A DNA stretch of 64,000 bases, taken from assembly GCF_014595955.1 (NCBI RefSeq), contig NZ_JABVCF010000001.1, forward strand, positions 62,001 to 126,000, in the 5' to 3' direction. Position 1 is the first letter of the stretch; each line of letters opens with the position of its first letter. Both the position numbers and the translations under genes were made by a program. Under the pieces are notes generated by a model. The model was given only the letters and a program-made list of their open reading frames with translations. It ran no database searches and was not told the origin of the DNA. Below, piece by piece: positions 57,888 to 64,000 of the stretch. Origin of the DNA: Pseudaminobacter soli (ex Zhang et al. 2022) (lineage in GTDB: Bacteria; Pseudomonadota; Alphaproteobacteria; Rhizobiales; Rhizobiaceae).

Positions 57888-58259
57888 CTACGACCCCTGC
57901 CAGTACGGCTCTACCTCGTAGTACGCGAAGGCTGCTTGCCTCGCCTTGGCGCCGTCCTGACCCGTAAGAGCGTCGATCGAACTCGCCGGGGCCTTCTCCA
58001 ACTGCTCCCTGGTGAAGGGCACCACATAGCCGCCCCTCTCCGTCTCGTAGTCGAGCACGGCCCAAGGCACGGCATGGTACTTCTCGCCAATCCCCAGGAA
58101 GCCGCCAAAACCGACGACCGCGAACATGATGCTGTTCGAGGTCTTCTCCAGCATGACGTCCTCGACCGTGCCGATCCTCTCACCGGAGGTATTGTATACG
58201 GCGGTGCCGATCACGCGGGATGCGGGTATGGCGTCGGTATGGCCTGATGCGGTGGTCAT
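57888..58259 (-). CDS. PRC-barrel domain protein
   Basis: A 123-residue cytoplasmic protein with one PRC-barrel (ASRVIGTAVYNTSGERIGTV, DVMLEKTSNSIMFAVVGFGG, EKYHAVPWAVLDYETERGGY). Such stand-alone barrels are stress-linked in rhizobia and may bind membrane or protein partners, but no biochemical role is known. The C-terminal 30 residues form the often-seen YYEVEPYW tail. It is monocistronic, with a 189-bp promoter region (holding no gene) between it and rlpA. Confidence 0.88.
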   Translation of the reverse strand: MTTASGHTDAIPASRVIGTAVYNTSGERIGTVEDVMLEKTSNSIMFAVVGFGGFLGIGEKYHAVPWAVLDYETERGGYVVPFTREQLEKAPASSIDALTGQDGAKARQAAFAYYEVEPYWQGS

Positions 58260-58340
58260 CGTCTGCTCCCTTTACGCTGAGTATGAAAGGGGAATGACGA
58301 TGCGCGTGCCTGGGTTCCTAGTCGGCCTGGCCGCCCTCGT

Positions 58341-59174
58341 TCACAATCCCTTGGCGACGCGGTCGAATGCGAGCAGCCGCTCGAGCAGCGCCGGCATTTG
58401 AGCGAGCGGGATCATGTTCGGCCCGTCCGAGGGGGCGGCGTCCGGGTTCTCATGCGTTTCGATGAACAGGCCCGCAACGCCGATAGCGACCGCGGCGCGG
58501 GCGAGCGTCTCCACGAAGCGGCGATCGCCCCCCGAGGAGCCGCCCTGCCCGCCCGGCTGCTGCACCGAATGCGTGGCGTCGAAGATCACCGGCGCTCCGA
58601 TCTCGGCCATGATCGGCAGCGCTCGCATGTCCGAGACGAGCGTATTGTAGCCAAAGGAAGCGCCTCGTTCGGTGACCAGCACGTCGCTGTTTCCCGACTG
58701 CGTGACCTTCGCCACGACGTTCTTCATGTCCCACGGGGCCAGGAATTGTCCCTTCTTGACGTTGACCACCCTCCCCGTCTTCGCGGCGGCGATAAGGAGA
58801 TCGGTCTGCCGCGACAGGAAGGCGGGGATCTGCAGCACGTCCACGTGCTCGGCAAGCACGCCGCACTGCTCCTCGGTGTGCACGTCGGTGAGCACAGGCA
58901 GCCCGAAGGTCGCGCGGATTTCGTCGAAGACCGGCAGCGCTGCATCCAGGCCGGCGCCGCGCTTGCCCGACAGTGAGGTGCGGTTCGCCTTGTCGAAGCT
59001 GGTCTTGTAAACCAGCCCGATGCCGAGACCGGCGCAGATCTCCTTCAGCCGGCCCGCTGTATCCATGGCGTGCTGCCGCGACTCCATCTGGCAGGGCCCC
59101 GCGATGAGCGCGAAAGGCGCGGCGTTGTCGAAAGAGACGTTGCCGACGGTAACGATCGGATTTGGACTGGTCAT
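58341..59174 (-). CDS. kdsA: 3-deoxy-D-manno-octulosonate 8-phosphate synthase
   Basis: Condenses PEP and arabinose-5-phosphate to KDO-8-phosphate for lipid A-core synthesis. ATG 59174 (MTSPNPIVTVGNVSF) follows GAGGATCC; a longer frame from 59288 is not used. It is 277 residues, the normal size. Marks: FALIAGPCQMES, YKTSFDKANRTS, TDVHTEEQC, KKGQFLAPWDMKNVV, TERGASFGYNTLVSDMRALP, FDATHSVQQPGG. A cysteine in AGPCQMES is present; metal dependence cannot be settled by eye. Confidence 0.97.
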   Translation of the reverse strand: MTSPNPIVTVGNVSFDNAAPFALIAGPCQMESRQHAMDTAGRLKEICAGLGIGLVYKTSFDKANRTSLSGKRGAGLDAALPVFDEIRATFGLPVLTDVHTEEQCGVLAEHVDVLQIPAFLSRQTDLLIAAAKTGRVVNVKKGQFLAPWDMKNVVAKVTQSGNSDVLVTERGASFGYNTLVSDMRALPIMAEIGAPVIFDATHSVQQPGGQGGSSGGDRRFVETLARAAVAIGVAGLFIETHENPDAAPSDGPNMIPLAQMPALLERLLAFDRVAKGL

Positions 59175-59350
59175 TCGGATCCTCGAGAGCGCGTAATCGG
59201 GGCCACGAAGTGCGCGGCGGCGCATTCTCATAACCGATGACGTTGCTAACTCAACAGTCTTCGTGGCGCTACGCACCACTCCCGACATCTCACCATACCC
59301 ATCAAGGCGGCCCGTCCCTCCCCGGTTAGCGACTTTGAGTCAAGATCATT

Positions 59351-59403
59351 CAACCACCGGGTTGACAATTCGGAGGTCTGAGATATATTCAACCACATGG
59401 TTG
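59351..59403 (+). promoter_or_regulatory. Promoter and paired operators of the arsR-SRPBCC unit
   Basis: TTGACA (59362-59367), 16-bp spacer, TATATT (59384-59389), giving a start point at about 59395-59397, on the arsR ATG itself. Inverted repeats CAACC-ACCG-GGTTG (59351-59364) and CAACCA-CA-TGGTTG (59390-59403) bracket the promoter, the second covering the start codon. This is a compact self-repressing design, and the mRNA would be leaderless. Confidence 0.8.
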
Positions 59404-59762
59404 ATCTTCATGCCCCGGCACTGGACAGTGTCTTCCACGCGCTCAGCGACTCGACGCGGCGGCAGATGCTCCGCGAACTCAGCAATGGCGAGCGCACGGT
59501 GAGCCAACTGGCCGAGCCCTTTTCGATTTCGTTGCAGGCCGCCTCGAAGCACATCAAGGCGCTGGAAGGCGCCGGATTGATCCGTCGGGAGATCCGCGGC
59601 CGCACCCATCTTTGCCGCCTCGACCCCGGCCCGCTCGCCAGCGCCCACCGATGGCTGAGCGTCTATGAGCGCTTCTGGACCGATCGTCTGGATGATCTCG
59701 AACGGCTCCTTCGCGAGGAGGACGTGGGCAAGACACCCAAACCAAAAGGAGATGACCGATGA
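59397..59762 (+). CDS. ArsR-family repressor
   Basis: A 121-residue winged-helix regulator. HTH: SQLAEPFSISLQAASKHIKA, wing around LIRREIRGRTHLCRL. No cysteine pair for metal binding is present, so it belongs to the metal-independent branch that is often paired with SRPBCC genes. The start ATG lies at or 1-2 nt from the predicted transcription start, with no ribosome site. It overlaps the SRPBCC gene by 4 nt (ATGA). Confidence 0.92.
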   Translation: MVDLHAPALDSVFHALSDSTRRQMLRELSNGERTVSQLAEPFSISLQAASKHIKALEGAGLIRREIRGRTHLCRLDPGPLASAHRWLSVYERFWTDRLDDLERLLREEDVGKTPKPKGDDR

Positions 59763-60292
59763 ACGACATTACCGTGAGGGAAATGCATGGCGTGCTGATC
59801 GAGCCAGCCACGCTGAAGATCCAGCGCCTCCTGCCCGGCCCAATCGAACGCGTATGGGCTTATCTGACCGACAGCGGACTGCGCCGTCAGTGGCTGGCCG
59901 CAGGCCAGATGGAACTGCGCCCCGGCGCGCCGTTCGAGTTCGTCTGGCGCAACGACGAACTCACCAACCCTCCGGGCCAGCGTCCGCCGGGCTTCTCCGA
60001 GGAGCAGCGCATGGAGAGCCGGATCACCGAGGTCGATCCACCCCGTAAGCTCACCTTCACCTGGGGCGCCAGCGGCGAGGTTTCATTCGAGTTGGAGAAG
60101 GAAGGCGCTGAGGTCCTGCTCACGGTCATTCATCGCCGCATCCCCGACCGCTCCGTCTTGCTGAGCGTGGCAGCCGGATGGCACATGCACCTCGACGTCC
60201 TGGTTGCCCGCGCCCGGGGCGTCGAGCCTGCCCCCTTCTGGGACGGCTGGAGCCGCCTCAAGTCAGACTACGACCGTCGCCTGCCCGCTTGA
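59759..60292 (+). CDS. SRPBCC/AHSA1-like ligand-binding protein
   Basis: A 177-residue START-like fold protein related to the activator of Hsp90 ATPase C-terminal domain; bacterial members bind small hydrophobic ligands or act as enzymes of unknown type. Family signature: LLPGPIERVWAYLTDSGLRR, QWLAAGQMELRPGAPFEF, RKLTFTWG and the late histidine-rich GWHMHLDVLVARA. It is translationally coupled to the ArsR repressor, which probably senses the same condition. It ends 18 nt before a clear hairpin terminator. Confidence 0.88.
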   Translation: MNDITVREMHGVLIEPATLKIQRLLPGPIERVWAYLTDSGLRRQWLAAGQMELRPGAPFEFVWRNDELTNPPGQRPPGFSEEQRMESRITEVDPPRKLTFTWGASGEVSFELEKEGAEVLLTVIHRRIPDRSVLLSVAAGWHMHLDVLVARARGVEPAPFWDGWSRLKSDYDRRLPA

Positions 60293-60310
60293 CGAAGCAC
60301 GGCCACGGGT

Positions 60311-60335
60311 GCTCCGCCCCCGGTACGGGCGGAGC
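60311..60335 (+). terminator. Terminator after SRPBCC gene
   Basis: GCTCCGCCC-N7-GGGCGGAGC, a perfect 9-bp stem. The tract after it is short (ATTCT). The remaining roughly 250 bp up to the rhomboid start hold no recognisable gene. Confidence 0.7.
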
Positions 60336-60592
60336 ATTCTCCCAAGGGGCCAGTGCGCCGCTAGTGCGCGGCAAACATCCTGCCTTCATTGAACTACCAT
60401 CGGAGCCTAAGGAAGGTCGTCCCGACAGCGTTGCCGCCCGTTCTTGATCTCGCCGCCCTGCCCCCACCAGCATCGATAGGAGGCATTTTCCGCGGCCGCT
60501 CCCCATCATATGTTCCAGTAGTCATCGACCCGGAGCCACTATCGTCGGCAGCGTCGATGCATGTGCCGCGAACGGCAGGTGGGAGCTCTCCC

Positions 60593-61330
60593 ATGATACC
60601 GATCTACGACACTGCTCCGAGGGCCCGCTATCCGGTGATGGTCCTTGGACTGATCGTCGTGAATGCGATCATATTCCTGTCCACGATCGACCTGCCCGAA
60701 GCGGATCTGAACTGGGTGCTGGGGCACTTTGCTCTCATACCGGCTCGGTATTCGGACCCCGAGGCTGCGATTGCTGCAGGACTCGATCCGCATGATTACT
60801 GGCCACTGCTCACCAGCACGTTCCTCCACGGCGGCTGGCTTCACATCCTCCTGAATATGTGGACGCTCTGGATTTTCGGGCCGGCGATGGAGGCGCGATG
60901 CGGGCGGCCGGGATTTCTCGTCCTGTATCTGGCAGGCGGTGTGGCTGCCAGCACCACGCATCTGCTTGCCAACTGGACGTCCGCCGAGCCAACGCTCGGC
61001 GCCTCGGGTGCGATCGCGGCGGTTATCGCCGCCTACGCCGTCACCTATCCGACCGCCAAGGTGATCCTTCTCGTGCCAATTCTGTTCCTGCCGCTGCTCA
61101 TTCCCTTGCCGGCGCTGTTCTTCGCGGGCTTCTGGTTCCTCCTACAGGTCCTCCAGGGAACCGAGGCACTGTTCGGTCAGCCAATGGGAGGTGGCGTCGC
61201 CTGGTGGGCGCATATCGGCGGGTTTGTCTTTGGGATCATCTTCGCCAAGCTTGCAAGCTCAATGGGGCTTGGTCGGGAGATCGAGGTCCGCCGCTGGTCA
61301 GGACGAGTGCCGAGAATACCTCGACAGTAG
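60593..61330 (+). CDS. Rhomboid-family intramembrane serine protease
   Basis: A 245-residue membrane protease with six or seven spans. ATG 60593 (MIPIYDTAPRARYP) has GGGAG 8 nt upstream; a longer frame from 60389 would add 68 residues without resemblance to a domain. The catalytic serine is in LGASGAIAAV, and the partner histidine in WWAHIGGFVFG. The first helical core (LTSTFLHGGWLHILLNMWTL) has the HxxxN oxyanion helpers, and the L1 loop (EARCGRPGF) is typical. Substrates are unknown. It is a separate unit from the two-component genes downstream. Confidence 0.92.
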   Translation: MIPIYDTAPRARYPVMVLGLIVVNAIIFLSTIDLPEADLNWVLGHFALIPARYSDPEAAIAAGLDPHDYWPLLTSTFLHGGWLHILLNMWTLWIFGPAMEARCGRPGFLVLYLAGGVAASTTHLLANWTSAEPTLGASGAIAAVIAAYAVTYPTAKVILLVPILFLPLLIPLPALFFAGFWFLLQVLQGTEALFGQPMGGGVAWWAHIGGFVFGIIFAKLASSMGLGREIEVRRWSGRVPRIPRQ

Positions 61331-61474
61331 AGGTCTACGCCTGCCTCTTTATGCCGTCCCGGCGGGTTCAGTTTACCAAAAATTAAACGCGTGCCCGTGG
61401 GCTGGCGTCCTTGCATTTGCTACTCTCCCCCGAGCAGTCGACGGTCTGCCGGAGATGGGAAGGCGAGCGGCAAG

Positions 61475-62152
61475 ATGAGAGTGCTGGTGATCGAGGACGA
61501 CGCGGAGACGGCGTCCTACATCAAGAACGGCCTCGCTGAAGAAGGCCACTGCGTGGATGTGGTGGGTGACGGCCGCGATGGCCTCGTGCAGGCAACGACG
61601 GAAGATTACGACGTCCTGATCGTCGACCGGATGCTGCCCGGGCTGGACGGCCTGGCCCTGGTCCGGACGCTTCGGGGTGCAGGGAAGCCGACCCCCGTTC
61701 TTTACCTGACGTCGCTTGGCGGCGTGAACGACCGCGTGCAGGGGCTGGAAGCGGGCGGCGACGATTACGTCTCAAAACCTTTCTCGTTCGCGGAACTGCT
61801 GGCGCGGGTGAATGCGCTTGGCCGACGCTCGCCGATGAAGGGCGAAGATACGATACTTCGGGTAGCCGATCTGGAGATGGACCTCATACGGCGGGTGGTC
61901 CGCCGCGGCGGCGATGTCATCGACCTGCAGCCGCGCGAATTCCGTCTTCTTGAAGTGCTGCTGCGCAACAGGGGCAAGGTGGTGACCCGGACCATGCTGC
62001 TGGAAAAGGTCTGGGATTTCCACTTCGACCCGAAGACCAGCGTCGTTGAAACCCACATCTCTCGCCTGCGCGCCAAGATCGACAAGCCATTCCAGACAGA
62101 GTTGATCCACACTGCCCGGGGTGCGGGCTACAGCGTTGACGACCGCATCTGA
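61475..62152 (+). CDS. OmpR-family response regulator
   Basis: A 225-residue two-component regulator. ATG 61475 (MRVLVIEDDAETA) is chosen over 61391. The receiver has DD at residues 9-10, the phosphorylated aspartate in LIVDRMLPGLDG, Thr in YLTSLGG and Lys in YVSKPFSF. The C-terminal winged helix has LQPREFRLLEVLLRNRGKVV and SVVETHISRLRAKID. It resembles QseB/TctD-type regulators. It overlaps its kinase gene by 32 nt. The signal and targets are unknown. Confidence 0.94.
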   Translation: MRVLVIEDDAETASYIKNGLAEEGHCVDVVGDGRDGLVQATTEDYDVLIVDRMLPGLDGLALVRTLRGAGKPTPVLYLTSLGGVNDRVQGLEAGGDDYVSKPFSFAELLARVNALGRRSPMKGEDTILRVADLEMDLIRRVVRRGGDVIDLQPREFRLLEVLLRNRGKVVTRTMLLEKVWDFHFDPKTSVVETHISRLRAKIDKPFQTELIHTARGAGYSVDDRI

Positions 62153-63527
62153 TCTGTTCAGCCGCACGGCTGTCCGGCTCTCGATCATCTTCGCGCTGCT
62201 GATCGGGTCCACCGTGTTGGCAGGCGTGTCGATCATCTATTGGCAGCTTAGCGCCGGTATCGAGGAGGGGATCAAAGAGCGAGTCACCGAAAACCGCGAC
62301 GCCCTGGCAGCGATCGACGCCAGCGATGGCTTCGGCGAGATGACCGAGGTCATCAACCGCGAGGCATCGTCGCAGAGGCCGACGGGCACTATCCTGCTGC
62401 TGACCGATGGCAGCGGCAAGTTCGTGGCCGGCAATGTTGCCGGGATCGCCACCTTCGACGGTTGGCGGCTGATCGGAGAGAACGGTCTGGATCGGGTGAG
62501 CGGCCTGACCAATCCGGACGACTCCTACTTTACCATGTGGTCTCCGGTCTCAAAGGGCATGCTGCTCGTCGGTGGCAGCGACCGCGACCTGCAAGTCGTC
62601 CAGTCCACGCTTCTTGGCGGACTCCTCTGGGAACTCGCCGCACTCGTCATTTTGGCCGTAGCCTCCGGAACGCTTGTCGCACGGCGTGCACAGGTTCAGA
62701 TCGATGCAATCTCCCGCGCGCTCGCCGCGGTGGCCAACGGCAAGCTAGCGCGACGCGTTGCGCGCCGCCACACTGGGGACGACCTCGATCGCGTCGCCGA
62801 GCAGATCAATCACACACTCGACCAATTGCAGCGCGTCATAAAGCGCGTCGACCAGTCGTCCACCGACATTGCGCACGATCTCAAGCGGCCGATGGGCAGG
62901 CTAAGACAGAAGCTCGACGTCGCGCTGCGGACCGCAACCGATGTACCGGCCTTCAGAACGGAGATCATAGCCTCACTCGAGGAACTCGATATCATCGTGG
63001 AGACGTTCGAAGCCTTGCTGCGCATTGCCCAGATCGAGGCAGGAGCGCGGCGTGAACGGTTCCGCCTGCTCGACCTGCGCAACCTGCTGACAGAGGTGAC
63101 GGAAATCTACCGGCCGGTGGTGGACGATGCAGGTGACGTGCTCGTCGTGCAGCTTCAGGGGTTCAACAGCGCAATCGTGAACGGCGACGGCGAACTGCTG
63201 GTCCAGTTGTTCGTGAACCTCATCGAGAACGCCATCCGTCATTGCCCGGCTGGAACCACAATCCGCGTGGCTCTGCATGTTGGCCTCAATGGGCCGCGGG
63301 TGGTGGTCGCCGACAGTGGCCCGGGAATCCCCCTCGAAGAGCGCGAGAAGGTGCTTCACCGACTCTACCGGCTGGAAAAGTCACGCTCCACGCCCGGAAG
63401 CGGACTTGGCCTCAGTCTGGTCGCGGCCATAGCGGAACTGCACGGCGCCCGCTTGACGCTGGACGACAACCACCCCGGCCTTCTGGTGCAGGTCGACTTT
63501 CCTCGACCGCCCACCGTCGCTCATTGA
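62121..63527 (+). CDS. Sensor histidine kinase partner of the upstream regulator
   Basis: A 468-residue membrane sensor. The frame opens at GTG 62121 inside the regulator gene; a slightly later start is possible. The first span is VRLSIIFALLIGSTVLAGVS, a periplasmic domain of about 130 residues follows, then a second span (LLWELAALVILAVASGTLVA), a HAMP segment, and the H-box DIAHDLKRPMGRLRQKL. The ATP site has NLIENAIRHCPAG, DSGPGIPLEEREKV and GSGLGLSLVAAIAEL. It belongs to the class that carries Asp-Leu-Lys-Arg-Pro after the histidine. No cue can be assigned. Confidence 0.93.
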   Translation: MRATALTTASDLFSRTAVRLSIIFALLIGSTVLAGVSIIYWQLSAGIEEGIKERVTENRDALAAIDASDGFGEMTEVINREASSQRPTGTILLLTDGSGKFVAGNVAGIATFDGWRLIGENGLDRVSGLTNPDDSYFTMWSPVSKGMLLVGGSDRDLQVVQSTLLGGLLWELAALVILAVASGTLVARRAQVQIDAISRALAAVANGKLARRVARRHTGDDLDRVAEQINHTLDQLQRVIKRVDQSSTDIAHDLKRPMGRLRQKLDVALRTATDVPAFRTEIIASLEELDIIVETFEALLRIAQIEAGARRERFRLLDLRNLLTEVTEIYRPVVDDAGDVLVVQLQGFNSAIVNGDGELLVQLFVNLIENAIRHCPAGTTIRVALHVGLNGPRVVVADSGPGIPLEEREKVLHRLYRLEKSRSTPGSGLGLSLVAAIAELHGARLTLDDNHPGLLVQVDFPRPPTVAH

Positions 63528-63700
63528 ACCTTGCGGGCGGAGTCTAACCCCCACTCCCCCATGAACCGATCCGGCTCGGGATGAGCCGAAATTCAATCTT
63601 ACGAATCCGTAACTGCGGGGCCAAGGCGCGGCAATGTGCTGACAGCGATGATGCGCGCGATAGGGGCGTCGACACTCATCGGAGAGAAAGGGAGACATCC

Positions 63701-63805
63701 ATGATCATCAAGCGTGCGCTCGCGAGTGTCCTTGCCGCAACTATGCCGGCAGGCACGGCTCGCCGCGGCGCTGTCTCTGCGGCGCCCCACCCACGTTACC
63801 CTTGA
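63701..63805 (+). CDS. Short 34-residue exported-like peptide, possibly a frameshifted remnant
   Basis: ATG 63701 has a strong ribosome site (AGAAAGGGAGA). It encodes MIIKRALASVLAATMPAGTA followed by a basic 14-residue tail and a stop. The start looks like a signal peptide but the cleavage region is broken by Arg residues. Small secreted proteins of the DUF1344 kind have such starts, so this may be a decayed copy of the downstream gene. Confidence 0.4.
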   Translation: MIIKRALASVLAATMPAGTARRGAVSAAPHPRYP

Positions 63806-63817
63806 AGGAGCAAAGAC

Positions 63818-64000
63818 GATGAGAAGCTTTGTGACGCCCGCCATTCTCGCCCTGATGGTCGGGTTTGGAGCCAGCGCCGCCGATGCGGCGACGATTACGG
63901 GCAGAATCGATCACGTCTATCCTCACCAGCGCAGGATCGTCGTGGACAATCACGTCTATCGCATGACGCCGCACACTTTCCGCACGACTACGATGCAGCG
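63818..64000 (+). CDS. DUF1344-like exported protein (3' end cut by window)
   Basis: ATG 63818 follows GAAGGAG. The first residues form a signal peptide (FVTPAILALMVGFGASAADA), then the mature start ATITGRIDHVYPHQRRIVVD and NHVYRMTPHTF resemble the short DUF1344 family, in which a beta-rich domain of about 60-80 residues follows export. The frame runs off the window without a stop. The function of the family is unknown. Confidence 0.65.

Overview
The window reads as chromosomal DNA of an alphaproteobacterium of the order Hyphomicrobiales (Rhizobiales), most like Mesorhizobium and other Phyllobacteriaceae. Grounds: high GC, the dusB-ntrB-ntrC-ntrY-ntrX-trkA-dat-hfq-hflX block, a fused ispDF, a rhizobial-type glpSTPQUV glycerol importer, BA14K-like and DUF1236 surface proteins, and a small RNA resembling the rhizobial alpha-r14 family. 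There is no phage, no intact insertion sequence, no CRISPR array and no rRNA. Most of the window is core chromosome with a few accessory islets.

Layout. 1-4.1 kb: a cut-off ABC auxiliary lipoprotein, a divergent marR/hydrolase pair with twin operators, and a YcbB-type L,D-transpeptidase. 4.3-5.5 kb: tRNA-Val(TAC), followed by a truncated decarboxylase remnant and a SnoaL-like gene that may be foreign. 5.5-9.3 kb: a sulfate importer operon (sbp-cysT-cysW-cysA, minus strand). 9.8-13.4 kb: an ABC-F ATPase and a DEAD-box helicase. 13.5-18.3 kb: a two-gene type I secretion exporter, a BA14K-like protein, and a DUF1236 gene split by one in-frame amber codon. 18.4-30.6 kb: a PLP decarboxylase, then glpR, glpD, the glpSTPQUV importer and glpK, with a strong terminator inside the run and an unknown gene just before glpK. 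30.6-33.2 kb: a second BA14K-like protein, nudK, the alpha-r14-like RNA, a small secreted protein and tRNA-Lys(TTT).

33.4-49.1 kb holds ccdA, lipA, a COQ10-type gene, pncC/cinA, ispDF and the complete nitrogen-regulatory block down to hfq-hflX. 49.2-57.7 kb is a minus-strand housekeeping run: mazG, a metallo-hydrolase, tatD, metG, holB, tmk, a PBP5-like carboxypeptidase with altered active-site motifs, and rlpA. 57.9-64 kb holds a PRC-barrel protein, kdsA, an arsR-SRPBCC pair that looks leaderless and self-regulated, a rhomboid protease, a two-component system, and the start of a DUF1344-like gene cut by the window end.

Functional themes. Glycerol enters through GlpPQ/ST/V, is phosphorylated by GlpK and oxidised by GlpD under GlpR control. 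Sulfate enters through CysTWA. NtrBC and NtrYX adjust nitrogen and redox physiology. Hfq and the candidate anti-Shine-Dalgarno sRNA act after transcription. The items most worth a second look are the sRNA, the complementary degeneracy of the two glycerol ATPases, the doubly altered PBP, the split DUF1236 gene, and the unknown gene coupled to glpK. No wholly new multi-gene system is visible.
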